A stretch of DNA of 40,427 nucleotides from Gnetum montanum (taxonomy: Eukaryota > Streptophyta > Gnetopsida > Gnetales > Gnetaceae): positions 1 to 40,427 of the forward strand of contig MNCI01014405.1 in NCBI GenBank assembly GCA_015680685.1. The letters run 5' to 3'. The position numbers and the translations under genes are program-made. Position 1 is the first letter of the stretch. Every line of letters begins with the position of its first letter. Positions 10,402 through 20,754 of this stretch are shown here, piece by piece. The notes beneath the pieces are model-generated. The model was given only the letters and a program-made list of their open reading frames with translations, did not search any database and was not told the origin of the DNA.

Positions 10402-10870
10402 CCTGTGATCTCGCATATATAGGAGTCTGGGGTGTATGCACTAAATCCAAGACTGAACCAACGGAAAACACCCCGAAGGTTACCTTATCCACAAGGTAAC
10501 CCAAGGTAGTTCCACCAACCACTAATGTATTATCCAAGTGGAACTCCACCATAGCCCATTGGACAGCATCAGCAGTGGCAATACCCATAGTCATGGGGGA
10601 TGCCACCACCGAAACAACAGTACCCTTACTAGAAGCCCGATCCTTATGGTTATTATGTGCAGCAACCAGTGTCTCCAGGTGACTTTATGGATCACACTAC
10701 TCCCCAACCTCACTACCAAGTTCAGGAGTACTTCAGAAGGACTCCTTCTCCTCCAGGAGACATCTCACACCCATCCCATCCTCCAACTCCATCCACACCT
10801 CTTCCACCTATAGTTCACATATAACCTATTCCAACAATGCAAGGGGAACTACCTACTCAACTATAGCAAC
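10402..10870 (+). pseudogene. Element A: Pro/Gln/Tyr-rich linker between zinc knuckle and protease
   Basis: In the gag-pol frame the translation is rich in Pro, Gln, Tyr and His (for example GMPPPKQQYPY and SPPGDISHPSHPPTPSTPLP), with stops at several Gln- or Trp-like positions. Element B has a matching segment on the minus strand (PQPRQQYPY near 17700). Its role is unknown; it probably joins nucleocapsid to protease. Confidence 0.5.
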
Positions 10871-10878
10871 GTAACGTT

Positions 10879-11619
10879 GTGAGAGCTATAAATATTCAAC
10901 TTGTAAATATTCAACCTGGTGCTAGTTTTGACAACTGTACAAAGAAAAGGTGTTTCTTTAGAACTAGAAGCCCAGACAAACTCTCACAACAACAAGCGGT
11001 TGAGTATGTGTACATGCCTCAATCATCTAATACTTTAGAGCACCCTTTAGTACAAAATAATTGTATGCATACAGTTATGTTGACACATACTGTAACTGAT
11101 TGGATCAAGGTAGGCCACCTTCCCAGGAAACTATCTGACCCTGGGAACCTCTTAATTTATTTGCAAATTGTCAGAAATGTACCACATCAGGCTCTTCTTG
11201 ACTTAGGTTTCAGAGTCAATTTAATATCATGAGAAATGTATCAAGCCTGGAACCTGCCCCAACTTAAGAAGAGAAACATTCAACTAGATCTGGCTGACCA
11301 GTCCATCACCATTCCCTTGGGATTGGTGGAGGACATTATTACCACTATGTGTTGTTGGTCATACCCAGCCGATTTCTTGGTGATTGAAGTTAACAACGAA
11401 GGGGGCTTCCCAATTATAATGGGAAGGCCATGGCTAAGTACAGTAGATGCGTACTTAGAGATCTGTGATCTTTCCTTGCAGATATCTAAGATAAATATTT
11501 ACAGAAAGATCGAGAAGAAGAAAGTTCTGTGCATCACATACAGTGACACAGAGGGTGATAACATGGAAGAGTGTTCTACATTGCTTCCATGTGAGCGGTG
11601 TGTACCTAATAAATATTAA
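10879..11619 (+). pseudogene. Element A retropepsin (protease), broken
   Basis: The frame shows ALLDLGFRVNLIS at about 11193-11231, corresponding to the retropepsin active site (normally ALLDTGSSVNLMS-like). The catalytic D-T/S-G is D-L-G here. After a TGA at 11230 the frame continues with the flap and core, then FPIIMGRPWLSTVDAYLEI (about 11407-11463), the conserved G-R-P-W-L block near the domain end. The hydrophobic strands between (ADFLVIEVN) fit the fold. The frame ends with TAA at 11617. In a complete element the RT domain would follow; here the next recognisable domain is integrase. Confidence 0.75.
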
Positions 11620-12650
11620 CTAAAAGTTCTCTAGGATGCTCATGAGGGCCCCTGTGGGGGTCATTATGCCAGGAGGCGAATGGCTACCAAGGTCCTGCTC
11701 ATAGGATATTATTGATCAACTCTATTCTGGGATGCCCATTATTTTGCCCAATCCTGTGAATGGTGTCAACGAGATGGTGGAATGACCGCTAGAATGGAGG
11801 GTTTGCAAAAATGGATTCAACCTCAAGAACCCTTCGATATCTGGGGGATAGATTTTATGGGGCCAATTACACCGATGTCCAACGGAAAAGAATATATCAT
11901 CGTTGCTGTTGATTACTTAACCAAATGGGCTGAAGTAGCTGCAATAACCGACTGCACATCATCTACAGTTGCATGGTTTGTACAACAACAAATCGTTAAC
12001 AGGTTTGGTATGCTGTGTGCACTCATTTCTGATAATGGAACACATTTTACGGGTGCAACCTTTCATAAACTGATGCACCACTTAGGGGTTGAGCATAAAC
12101 TGACTACACCTTCCCACCCCCAAGCTAATGGTCAAGCCGAGGTTACTAATACGGAGATTACAAAAATATTAACATGAATGATTAGCAAATTTAGGTGAGA
12201 CTAGAGCATGAAACTAAACAACGCTCTTTGGGCATATTGCTCCACTTGGAAGCTCCCTACAGGATATTCCCCCTATGAGTTGGTGTACGGGAGACTACCA
12301 AAACTCCACATATAGAATGTGGTCCGTACACTATCCATGGCTTGCGAACTTCACTTGGATCTCAACCTAGCACAAAAACAATGGTTAGCAACTCTGAACA
12401 TGTTGGATGAGAATAGATTGGTTGCACTATCGTTAAATGAGTTGCACAACGCACATAATAAACAATGTCATGACTTAAGGATCCTAAGGTTTAGATACCA
12501 ACCAGGAGACAAGTCCTCTATTGGAATCCCACGCATGTACCACAACATACAAGGTTTCAAACCTTGTGGGAAGGACCTTATATTATTCATACAACCTTCC
12601 CCTCTGGAGCCATGATGATCTATAAACCTGATAGCCCAGATAAAAGGTTA
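11620..12650 (+). pseudogene. Element A integrase, broken
   Basis: The integrase starts with an HHCC zinc domain (DAHEGPCGGHYARRRMATKV, then DAHYFAQSCEWCQ; 11636-11775). The catalytic core follows, with D in IWGIDFMGP, D in LISDNGTHF and E in NGQAEVTN. Counted from the ATG at 11782 these are residues 24, 84 and 120, giving D-x59-D-x35-E, the exact D-D-35-E spacing. The core then runs to ALWAYCSTWKLPTGYSPYELVYG (about 12222-12290). The C-terminal part is frameshifted near 12540-12600 (a second frame reads MMIYKPDSPDKRLLVNVQQ). Stops occur at 12175, 12196 and 12313, among others. The core is better preserved than gag. It would insert the cDNA in the nucleus. Confidence 0.85.
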
Positions 12651-12863
12651 TTGGTTAATGTACAACAAACAAAACCTTTCCATGAGCCAAACCTTGCCAG
12701 TACAAATTACACCTCCACCAGTGGATAACCTCGGTCTCTATTTTGGATCTCTCCCTTGCAATTCAGTCCTGAGGAAGATGACCACCTATGCTAATCGTTG
12801 GAGGCCCTCAGTCTTTTACACGTTTTTGTTTTGCAAATTTTTTTAACTTTTCTTATTTTTTTT

Positions 12864-13195
12864 NNNNNNNNNNNNNNNNNNNNNNNNNNNNNNNNNNNNN
12901 NNNNNNNNNNNNNNNNNNNNNNNNNNNNNNNNNNNNNNNNNNNNNNNNNNNNNNNNNNNNNNNNNNNNNNNNNNNNNNNNNNNNNNNNNNNNNNNNNNNN
13001 NNNNNNNNNNNNNNNNNNNNNNNNNNNNNNNNNNNNNNNNNNNNNNNNNNNNNNNNNNNNNNNNNNNNNNNNNNNNNNNNNNNNNNNNNNNNNNNNNNNN
13101 NNNNNNNNNNNNNNNNNNNNNNNNNNNNNNNNNNNNNNNNNNNNNNNNNNNNNNNNNNNNNNNNNNNNNNNNNNNNNNNNNNNNNNNNNNNNNNN
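12864..13195. other. Assembly gap (332 N)
   Basis: A run of N of apparently estimated size lies in the 3' spacer of element A. Any open frame crossing it is an artefact. Confidence 1.
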
Positions 13196-14419
13196 GAACC
13201 AAAGTGTTCTCTCTAACTAAGGTCCTTCTCATTTCCCATTCTCTTCTTTGTTTCGTTGGAATGGTGGTGACTCTTGAAGATGCTTTTTTGTTATCCAAGT
13301 GGACGGTTTGGCCAAGTGTATTGATGTAAAGTCACTGGATGTGGTTGGTTTGAGGCCAGAGTTGGAATGAGATTTGTCAAGTCACATTAATCATGAGACA
13401 CACAAGGGGATATACACCACCTTGTTCTTGGGATTCCATTCCATCCTCTTCTCTCCACCTTTCTCTCCATTGTTCACCTCATTGCCGGTTGTATCATTAG
13501 TGTATATTTTTCTAGATACATCATTTTCTTTTTGGTAAATTCTCACAGTTAATACTTTAACTCTTATTCCAAAGGACATTCCCAGAGCCTACGGACTCTT
13601 TGAATGTGGGTTTGTAAGGGCATTAAGGGCATGAGCCTGCTTTGGGGAGGATCCACTAACATTCCTATTTGGTGCATCAGTTAAATTCTTTTCCTTAACA
13701 TTTTGCAATTAATTTTATTTTTTTCATTTCCATCCTGACATCTATTTTATCAATGTCTTAGTTGTCTCTTTTTCTCCATCTTCTTATTCTTATTATTTCT
13801 CCATTCTATCACTACTGGAGATTCGCGATTAGTCATGGGGGTACAGGGCCCACTTTTTTCAATTTTCTCTTAGCCCCAAATTTTTTACTTTTCTTCCTAA
13901 CCCTTACACCTTTGGTAGTCATCATTTATATATTCCTAGATCCATAATCAGCCATACCACAACTTAGCCAATGGACTTACACTGAAGCAAGGTATTGGCC
14001 ACATTGAAATTTATTTACCCTTGCTAATATACGACTGTGTTGTGTGTGCATATGGCGATCATGCAATAATGGACTGAATCTAGAAGCAGCACTTGGAATG
14101 GTGCGGTACTGGAAGTAGCTATGCAAGGAGCAAGATTGATGATACATTTATAGATGGACAACGAAAGGCACAATCTGGGCATTGTTAGCAACAAGACTTC
14201 TTCTCTCTTCTTCTCTCCTCTTCTCTCTTCTCTTTTCTCTCAGCTGCCAAATGAGGCTTGATGTCAATGTAATAAGGTTTTCACCCTTGTTGTCATGAAC
14301 ACCAGTTTTGTCAAGTCTTGTAATGATGATCTATTCACATGTCATCCCATTAGTTCCATTCCCTTAATAATCCCATACCTACCTGATATCATTGTAATGA
14401 ACTTGAGGACAAGTTTTCA
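13196..14419 (+). other. 3' spacer of element A
   Basis: Non-coding by appearance, between integrase and the 3' LTR. It contains a pyrimidine-rich tract of CTCTTCTTC type (about 14197-14241). It also has an extra copy of the TTAGTCATGGGGGTA motif at 13829-13843, otherwise found just before the 3' LTR. No extra gene could be recognised. Confidence 0.6.
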
Positions 14420-14435
14420 TTTAGTCATGGGGGTA
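14420..14435 (+). promoter_or_regulatory. Polypurine-tract region of element A
   Basis: TTTAGTCATGGGGGTA directly precedes the 3' LTR. The ATGGGGGTA core is in the position where plus-strand priming occurs, though it is short for a PPT. Confidence 0.5.
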
Positions 14436-15359
14436 TGATGGGACGCGATATCGCATGAGCTGTGATATCACGTCTTCCCCTACGATATTGTGGTCTATCG
14501 CCATATCTATAAATAAGAGGCAGCACTCCCCTTATTCCTCATCCTAGGCTAAAAGTAGGGGCAGATTGATCACTCCAGAGATAGATTATTTTCCATGTGC
14601 CCGCAGTAGGAGTCCCCAAGTGAACGGATCTTTATTCGAGCAGCTTTGTACCTGAACGCAAGTTGTGTACGACAATAAAGATGAGCTTTGTGGATAAACC
14701 TTGCAGTACATAGAATAGGTTTATTACATGTTATTTCCTACCTGTTATTTATTACCTGCATTAGTGCAGTATGAGTACAACATGATTACGAGTATATACG
14801 AATGTGTACGATTAGTCAAGGACTCAGTTGCTCATCGCAATTAGTCTCTCTCACCCTAAAATCCTAGAACATGGGATAAGTACAACTTGGTTACGAGCAT
14901 TTAAGAATGTGTACGAATAGCCAAGGAATGACTGCTAATCATGCTTAGGTTAGTTAAGTGCCTCAATATGACCAGTTCAAGCACGTGCGTTACGCGTGGG
15001 ATCCCAGTAACAATTAGCATTTGGTAACCACGGTTGCATAGTTTAGGGTGTGTATGGTAAGTGTGACGGATGCTGACGCTAGGTAATTTAGACTTAGTGC
15101 ATTAGTTAGAGTTAGTATTAGTTTCTCTTCCCTCATAGCATAGAAGATATAAAACATAAAAGACCATAAAAATCATATACCTCAGACTTGCTTAACCATA
15201 CACTGTGACACATACAAGTAAGTTTGGGAAGACAACGATTAATTAAGCCTAAGTGTTCCAAGAGGCGTGTAGGCATTTAGTCTACAGAGTTTGACCAGAT
15301 TGCGTGTGAAAACGCTTGTATTCGTATGGTTGAGTGCAAGGGTATCTCGCCACTCATCA
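14436..15359 (+). repeat. 3' LTR of element A
   Basis: The second LTR starts TGATGGGACGCG and ends CCACTCATCA. It matches 7460-8410 along its length with scattered, mostly transition differences. It lacks 27 bp of the palindrome cluster found in the 5' copy. It has TATAAATA at 14508-14515 and AATAAA at 14674-14679. Confidence 0.92.
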
Positions 15360-15364
15360 GTTGG
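15360..15364 (+). repeat. Right target-site duplication of element A
   Basis: GTTGG, paired with GTTGA at 7455-7459 (four of five bases). Confidence 0.5.
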
Positions 15365-16140
15365 TTAGAGGTTAAAGTACTAGATGTTAATGGTTAAGCG
15401 ATGGTGGAATGGGTCTTTGGTTGGTTGTTTTTTATTCCTATGTTTTCTTTGTTTCTTTGGACACTATGGCCATGGCTACATAATTTTGTTTTTCTTTATC
15501 CCTTTCTCTTCTTGTATGTTGGTTCTTATATGCTACATACACTAGGTCATTGCTTGCTTCTTCAACATCTTCTATGTTTTTGGTTTGGGAAAAGGCTTGA
15601 CCAAGAAACTAAGGATCTATGTAGTAAAGCTTAGGCTTGACAAAATCATTAACCACCCTCTTGAAGATGGCCAAAAGATATATCTTAGAGATGAATTTGA
15701 GGATTTCATTGAGGATGGTGTTTCCTGTCTATATGAATTTTTGAACAGGTTCCTACTCCACCCCAAGTTCATCATGATCCTCTTGGCTTTATTCAAAACT
15801 AACTCCCTTACTTTCCTCATCCATCTCCACTATTTGTGCCAACATGTGATTAGGAAAGTCCATTAGTTCTATTTGGTCATAGGATGAGGGAATATACTCC
15901 TTACCATTTGAGTGGATAATCTCAAATTGATGTTTGAACTTTGATTTTGTATGTGGAATGAGGAGACCAACATGGATCTTAGCACAAATAAAGTTGTAAT
16001 TCTTTTCATTAATATTTGTATAGTCTAGGGCTTGTCCCATATACCTAAGGGATTGCCTACATTCTACCACAGTTGGATCCCTAGAATCATAAATGCAAGC
16101 AACTTGCTACTTTAAAGTCATGTTTGTGATTTTATGTCAT
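15365..16140 (-). pseudogene. Element C: gag-like region, right of nested insertion
   Basis: On the minus strand a frame from about 16130 reads VACIYDSRDPTVVECRQSL, then a 93-codon open stretch (16070-15789) including NFICAKIHVGLLIPHTKSKF and YDQIELMDFPNHMLAQIVEM. It continues with stops to 15365. It joins in frame to 7459-6976 when element A is removed. The composition is that of a soluble helical protein. Its position upstream of the protease suggests gag, but I do not recognise a capsid signature, so another transposon protein is possible. Confidence 0.5.
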
Positions 16141-16239
16141 AAAATGGTTGAATGATGTAAAGACATAAACAAGGTGAGGCTAATGTGTTGTGTAATTTGG
16201 TAAGGCCTTAATGTTTCCAATAGGGTTTAAAGGCTCCTA

Positions 16240-16335
16240 ACATATGAGACTTCCAATGTATGAGACTTTCAATGTATGAAACTTCCAAAATATGAAGCTT
16301 CTAACATATGGAACTTTCAACGTATGGAATTGCAA
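16240..16335 (+). repeat. 16-bp tandem repeat, six copies
   Basis: Six consecutive 16-bp units of the form AYRTATGRRACTTYCA (for example ACATATGAGACTTCCA, then ATGTATGAGACTTTCA) start at 16240, 16256, 16272, 16288, 16304 and 16320, with two to four changes between neighbours. It lies just upstream (minus strand) of the C gag-like frame. Confidence 0.9.
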
Positions 16336-16339
16336 CTAT

Positions 16340-17215
16340 GATGAAAAATTAAAATTTCTTAGAAATTTTCTAATTTATAAATAATGCAAAAAGAAAATGA
16401 GCTATAGCATGTATAGAAAACACATAAAAGTTGCAAAATGTAGGTGTAGGAAATAGAAAAACCAACATACACTCCAACTACAGAAAATAAAATATTTGAG
16501 TTAAAAGTGTAGGAAGTAATAGCAACATTGAGCACTGCAACTTTAGCTAAAATTAATTTCTAAAACTACCATGCACAAGAAGTTGGGTAGTGATATGTGC
16601 TATCACAATAAAAATTACTTTCGTTGAAATTGCAAAATTGTAGAGAAAAGAGGTAGCATTTCAAATTGCACTATGAAAATAGTGATGAAAGAGTTTTCTT
16701 TTAGGCCAAAAATTGGTTGTGGTTCCACATGTTGGGATTTTGAGAAAACCAAATTTTTTTTAATGTGTTAAGCACATTGATGGAAAAAGGCAGAAATAGG
16801 AAAATGATTTCAAAATAGGTTTTGATGAAAAATTCAAGTGGAGGTCCTTATTCTAGCATCAAAAACTACAATGACTAAAAAATTTAGTGTTGGAAAAACT
16901 AAAAATTCCAGCATAGAACAATTTAGCCTAGGATCCAAGGGCCTCAAAAGGATCCATAGCACCTTAAACAAGCTTTTTGATTACTTGAGGACTTGGAGGT
17001 CTCTTATCGAGTGTTAAAATGAAGGTGAAAACATATGTAACAATGACTCAAGCACTAAATTCAAAAATAGAAATATGAAAAAAGTAATATGGAAAAACAA
17101 AGAAAATTGCATGTTTGTATTAAATTTTATAATAATTTTGTAAAGAAGAACAAAGGTATAGAGAGTATAGGTTCTGGGATTTAAAGCTTAAGAATATAAA
17201 AATAACTTTAAAACT
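16340..17215. other. AT-rich junction region between elements C and B
   Basis: No coding frame is visible. It is where the C leader or 5' LTR would be expected on the minus strand. The B gag-pol homology stops at about 17218. No duplicate LTR or PBS was found, so the boundary is unresolved. Confidence 0.4.
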
Positions 17216-17229
17216 TGATGCAAATGGCA

Positions 17230-19773
17230 AGGTGATCTCTATTATATGTGTTATCATCTAAGTAAGCATGATAGTTATTAAATTCTTTTCTGTAGATATT
17301 AGAATCGTGTTCCCTAGAGGATTATGTATGGATAGGATAGAGTCAGGTGAACTTTCCATCCTTCAAATCTTTTCTTATCTTATCCTAAAAAAGGGATGTT
17401 TCCTAGATCATGGATCACTTTTTATCACATCCTCTTATGTAGTGACTACCCTAGTAGTGCTCTTTTTTTTGCGGTTATGATGGTAGCTGTCCTTGCATGA
17501 CTAGTGGCAATACCAATGGTAAAGTATTAGGATTTTGAATTGATGAAAAGGTATTGATTTGAAGGTGTAAGAATTTGGATCCATGCATGAAGTAGTGGAT
17601 CTATGATGTTCTAATGGATAGTAGGAGGAAGATGTATGGAATGAAGTATTCTAAGGAAATATTAGATGTAGAACATAGTATGCATAAGAATCATGCTGCT
17701 TGTATGGATATTGTTGCCTTGGTTGTGGCATTCTCCATGCTTGTGGTTGCTGCCATTATTGCTAGTTATGCTTGTATGATTGAAGATAAGCCATGCTTAC
17801 ATAGTATATTTATTGATAGGGTTGTTGGAAATTACCTTTTGGATAAGATAACCATTTGGACATTTGTTTCTTGACAAATTTTGAATTAAGTACATATGCC
17901 CTGGACTCTTGTAAGTGCTCCATAATAGGGTAGCATCCCTTAGGATGTTGATATTGGCACACTTTGCATCCTTCATCATCTTCTAAACTAGATTCCATTA
18001 ATTCCTCTATTACAAAAATTTTATCTTTATACTTTTAGTTCTCTTGTCCATTTTCTCTTCTTTTCTTCTTGTTCTTGCTTTTCCTTAGAGCTTGTTTAGT
18101 ATTTTCCTCTACTATCTTTAGTTTTGTAGTGAAATTTTCATCTATAGAATCTCACATTCTCTCTACCTTGGTTGCAATATCATTAACTAAGTTCTAGATT
18201 AGTAAAGTCTTACATTTGATCATATCTTCCAAAGTTTCCACTTCTTGTGACTTACATATTATTACATCCCTTTTTCTTATTGCTAGATCTCTATTGTATT
18301 ATGCTATTGATTTTCTTTTTCTTAAATCTCCTTCTTCTTTTGCCACTTATCAATAAGTCTTTGAATTCAATGAGCTATCATTTCAGATAATTTTCCTTAA
18401 GCATATACCCCAAGAGTGTCTCTGATCTTATTCCTTAACCCAACAATGATGTGTTTGAGTTGTTTCCTTTGAGAAAATTTGTGTCCTAGACATATATGCA
18501 AATATGAATAGTATTTTCCCATTGTTGCATCAAGAGATTCATGTATTCCTTATTTTCATCCTTGGATCTATTTTTTCAAATTGGAAACTCTAGAGCAGGT
18601 TTGATACTTATCATTAAAGAGTTCTAGCATGGTACTTCTTTTGGTTCTAAGGATCTATACCAACTCTTTGCCTTCTTTATGAGTGTTCTACGAAGCAACT
18701 TTAATTTTTTCCAATTTTTTTCAATATTTTGTAGGGGCGCATGCATTATGGAAGGCTTGAAGATGATGTTGTGGATTTACATTGTATCTTCCTTTAAACT
18801 TTGGAATAATATTCATACCTAGTCACTTAATGTGACTGTTCCTTATATGCTTGGGAGGAATGTACATGGCTTCTATGATGTTAATCATGTTTCAAGTGGC
18901 TAGTAGGGGTTCTTGGTAGTCTTCAAGTTCATTAGCTCTTTTGTAGTAATGATCCTTTATCTTCATTCATTATGGTTATTATTCTGTTCATAAAGATGCT
19001 TTCTTTTATGTGCATATCTCTCATGGTCCCTTCATCTTTCCTCATCATGATCCCTTAGTCTTTCTTCCCTTTCTCCAAAATTTGTATGTGAATGTTAGGA
19101 AGAAGATGATGAAGTTGGAGAATGGTGCTAGTTGATCCTCCTTTTATGACTCTTTGATTTATCCATTTTAGATTTAGTGGAAGTCTTAGGCCTTGAATTC
19201 CTCCTAAGTGTAGAGTCTTCCTTATCTCTTCCAGAAGTTTCTACAAAAAGGCCAAATGCAACTTGATCTTAATGGGATCTTCAATGTGGATGATTGGTGT
19301 TTGAGAATGGGACCCATGAGTGTGATAAAGCTTCTTAGTTTTGAATATGACATCTTCTCTTTCTTCTAGTATAATGGTTTAATGTGCTTTCTTTCCCTTG
19401 TCATGCTCATTTCTTGTCTCCATGATGACATCCTTTCATGCTTGAACCTCCATTAGTTGGTATAGCCTACTCATATATTTTGTGATGTGGTAACCTTCTT
19501 GCATATAACTAAGGTTTGACCTCATAAGATTTGCTTGAAGCATTGATAGTACTAATGTTCCGATGGCAAGACAAAATTACCTTGTAAATCTTTCCATCTA
19601 TGTTATTCATCGTGGTGAAAAACAAATGTGAAGTTAGGATAGTAACGATCAGTGTGAGCATAGGAAATTTTGGTTTGCATCAATTCACTTCAATCTTCTT
19701 CATTATATTCCTTGTCATGATTCTCATTAAATTGAGTAGTAGATAGAGATTTTTCCTTAGTTGTAGAAGCCAT
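17230..19773 (-). pseudogene. Element B gag polyprotein, broken
   Basis: The likely start is the ATG at 19773 (MASTTKEKS...). Blocks homologous to A follow: YYPNFTFVFHHDE and RWKDLQGNFVLP (about 19665-19585), a polar linker, HHLQAFHNAC (about 18745), STMLELFNDKYQTCSRVSNL (about 18630-18575), LKHIIVGLRNKIRDTLGVYA (about 18460-18400) and the zinc knuckle C-K-V-C-Q-Y-Q-H-P-K-G-C (17968-17933). A linker with PQPRQQYPY and FFRIR follows. Many in-frame TAA, TAG and TGA codons replace Gln, Arg or Trp positions of A. Capsid homology with A is the main evidence. Confidence 0.7.
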
Positions 19774-19889
19774 ATTAATTTTTTTACGCTTGAGTGTGCA
19801 CTTTTGAGAAAATTATTTTAAGTGTGAAAAATGTGCTTGATCATACTTGATACAACGAACTTTGTAAAATTAACTACTTAGCAAACATT

Positions 19890-19914
19890 GACACATCCTT
19901 GATCATGGTGTGAA
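19890..19914 (-). promoter_or_regulatory. Decayed primer-binding site of element B
   Basis: On the minus strand, ACTCATCA (LTR end) is followed by T and then TCACACCATGATCAAGGA, which agrees with the PBS of A at 11 of 18 positions. The position relative to the gag ATG (about 140 bp) fits. Confidence 0.4.
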
Positions 19915-20754
19915 TGATGAGTAGTTGGGTATTCCAACACTTAATTGTACAAGTCATGAATATTTACATGCAATTTGATCATAATCCATAGATAGACATT
20001 GTAAATATACTAAGCATTGATGTTTTGTTTGTGATTATTATCTTGTTAAGTAGAGTTACTGAAGTGTAAGATGAATGGTTTAACTCTTAGTAAGGCATAT
20101 GATATGATGATGTTGTTTGACTCAAATTAAAACTAAGTGCTATCATGGTGAAAATGGATATGAATGGTAAGTCTAAGTGTGAATGAAATATAAATCTAAT
20201 CTAGGTTATGATGATAAGTATTTGTTTTTGGCTTACTGAACACATCCTAGGCTAAGGTAACTGTCACTGAGATTACCAAGTAAATTCACTATTAAGTGAA
20301 TCAAGTGAAGTCACTACTAGGTTACCAAATAGCTACACATTCTGCTCGAAACTAATCGTACTTATATTGCCTTACTAAAGGACATTAAAAAATTAAAGTA
20401 CTTAGAAAATATAAAGGACTTAATCAAAGTAAACATGCTAAAAAGTAAAATGAAACTAAGTGAGATGTTGCAATGGTGGGAAATAATTTTGATCTTTATT
20501 GCCAATCATGAATTGTGTCTAGGAACAATCCACTCGAATAAAGACTCTGTACAATTATTAATCACCACATTGCAACTATTCAATCTAACTCTAAGTTTAG
20601 GTTACAAAAGCAAATAGCAAGAATTTGGGTAAGTATTGGTGAAAATTGTTATTTCAACACAATAGTGGGTTAGTATTTATAAGCATGACAATGGCCCAGT
20701 ACATTGCATCTACAATGATGTATGTAGGGCTACAATATCGTAGATACAACATCA
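19915..20754 (-). repeat. 5' LTR of element B
   Basis: On the minus strand it starts TGATGTTGTATC and ends ACTCATCA, about 840 bp. TATAAATA is at 20681-20674, 73 bp from the start (72 bp in the 3' LTR of A). The R/U5 part contains TCTTTATTCGAG and GCAATAAAGAT as in A. Boundaries rest on the A comparison and the TG...CA ends. Confidence 0.65.

Larger units (their letters stand above)
7460..15359 (+). mobile_element. Element A: complete-ended Ty3/gypsy (Tat/Athila-like) retrotransposon lacking RT
   Basis: A 7.9-kb element bounded by two LTRs (951 and 924 bp) that start TGAT and end ATCA. They agree at roughly 90 percent by eye, apart from a 27-bp length difference near the start. Internal order: PBS, gag with zinc knuckle, protease, integrase, long 3' spacer with an assembly gap, purine-rich tract, 3' LTR. 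From about 8880 to 12500 all coding domains lie in one frame, as for a single gag-pol polyprotein, but with many stops. Reverse transcriptase and both RNase H domains are missing between about 11620 and 11640. The element sits inside element C, whose frame is restored when A is removed. A deletion derivative or a non-autonomous lineage are both possible. Confidence 0.9.
17216..20754 (-). mobile_element. Element B: truncated relative of element A, minus strand
   Basis: Right to left it shows an LTR (20754-19915), a decayed PBS, gag and the start of the gag-protease linker, then breaks off near 17216 before the protease. The gag blocks match A in order (NFTFVFHHDE, STMLELFNDKYQTCSRVSNL, GLRNKIRDTLGVYA, zinc knuckle, PRQQYPY). 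The LTR shares the TATA position and the CTTTATTCGAG...GCAATAAAGAT region with A. B has more stops than A and so looks older. No remaining part was found to the left of element C. Confidence 0.75.

Noticed and set aside
12788-13298. Open frames of 140-151 codons across the N run
   Set aside because: Most of their length is unknown bases; they are artefacts of the assembly gap.
13762-13947. Hydrophobic 61-codon frame in the spacer of element A
   Set aside because: T-rich, low-complexity spacer gives hydrophobic frames by chance; no family resemblance.
15401-15634. Hydrophobic 77-codon plus-strand frame, possible membrane protein
   Set aside because: It is the antisense of the element C gag-like frame; hydrophobicity follows from the complementary codons, and it has no homology signal or promoter.
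16240-16335. CRISPR-like array
   Set aside because: Units are contiguous with no spacers, and the DNA is from a plant.
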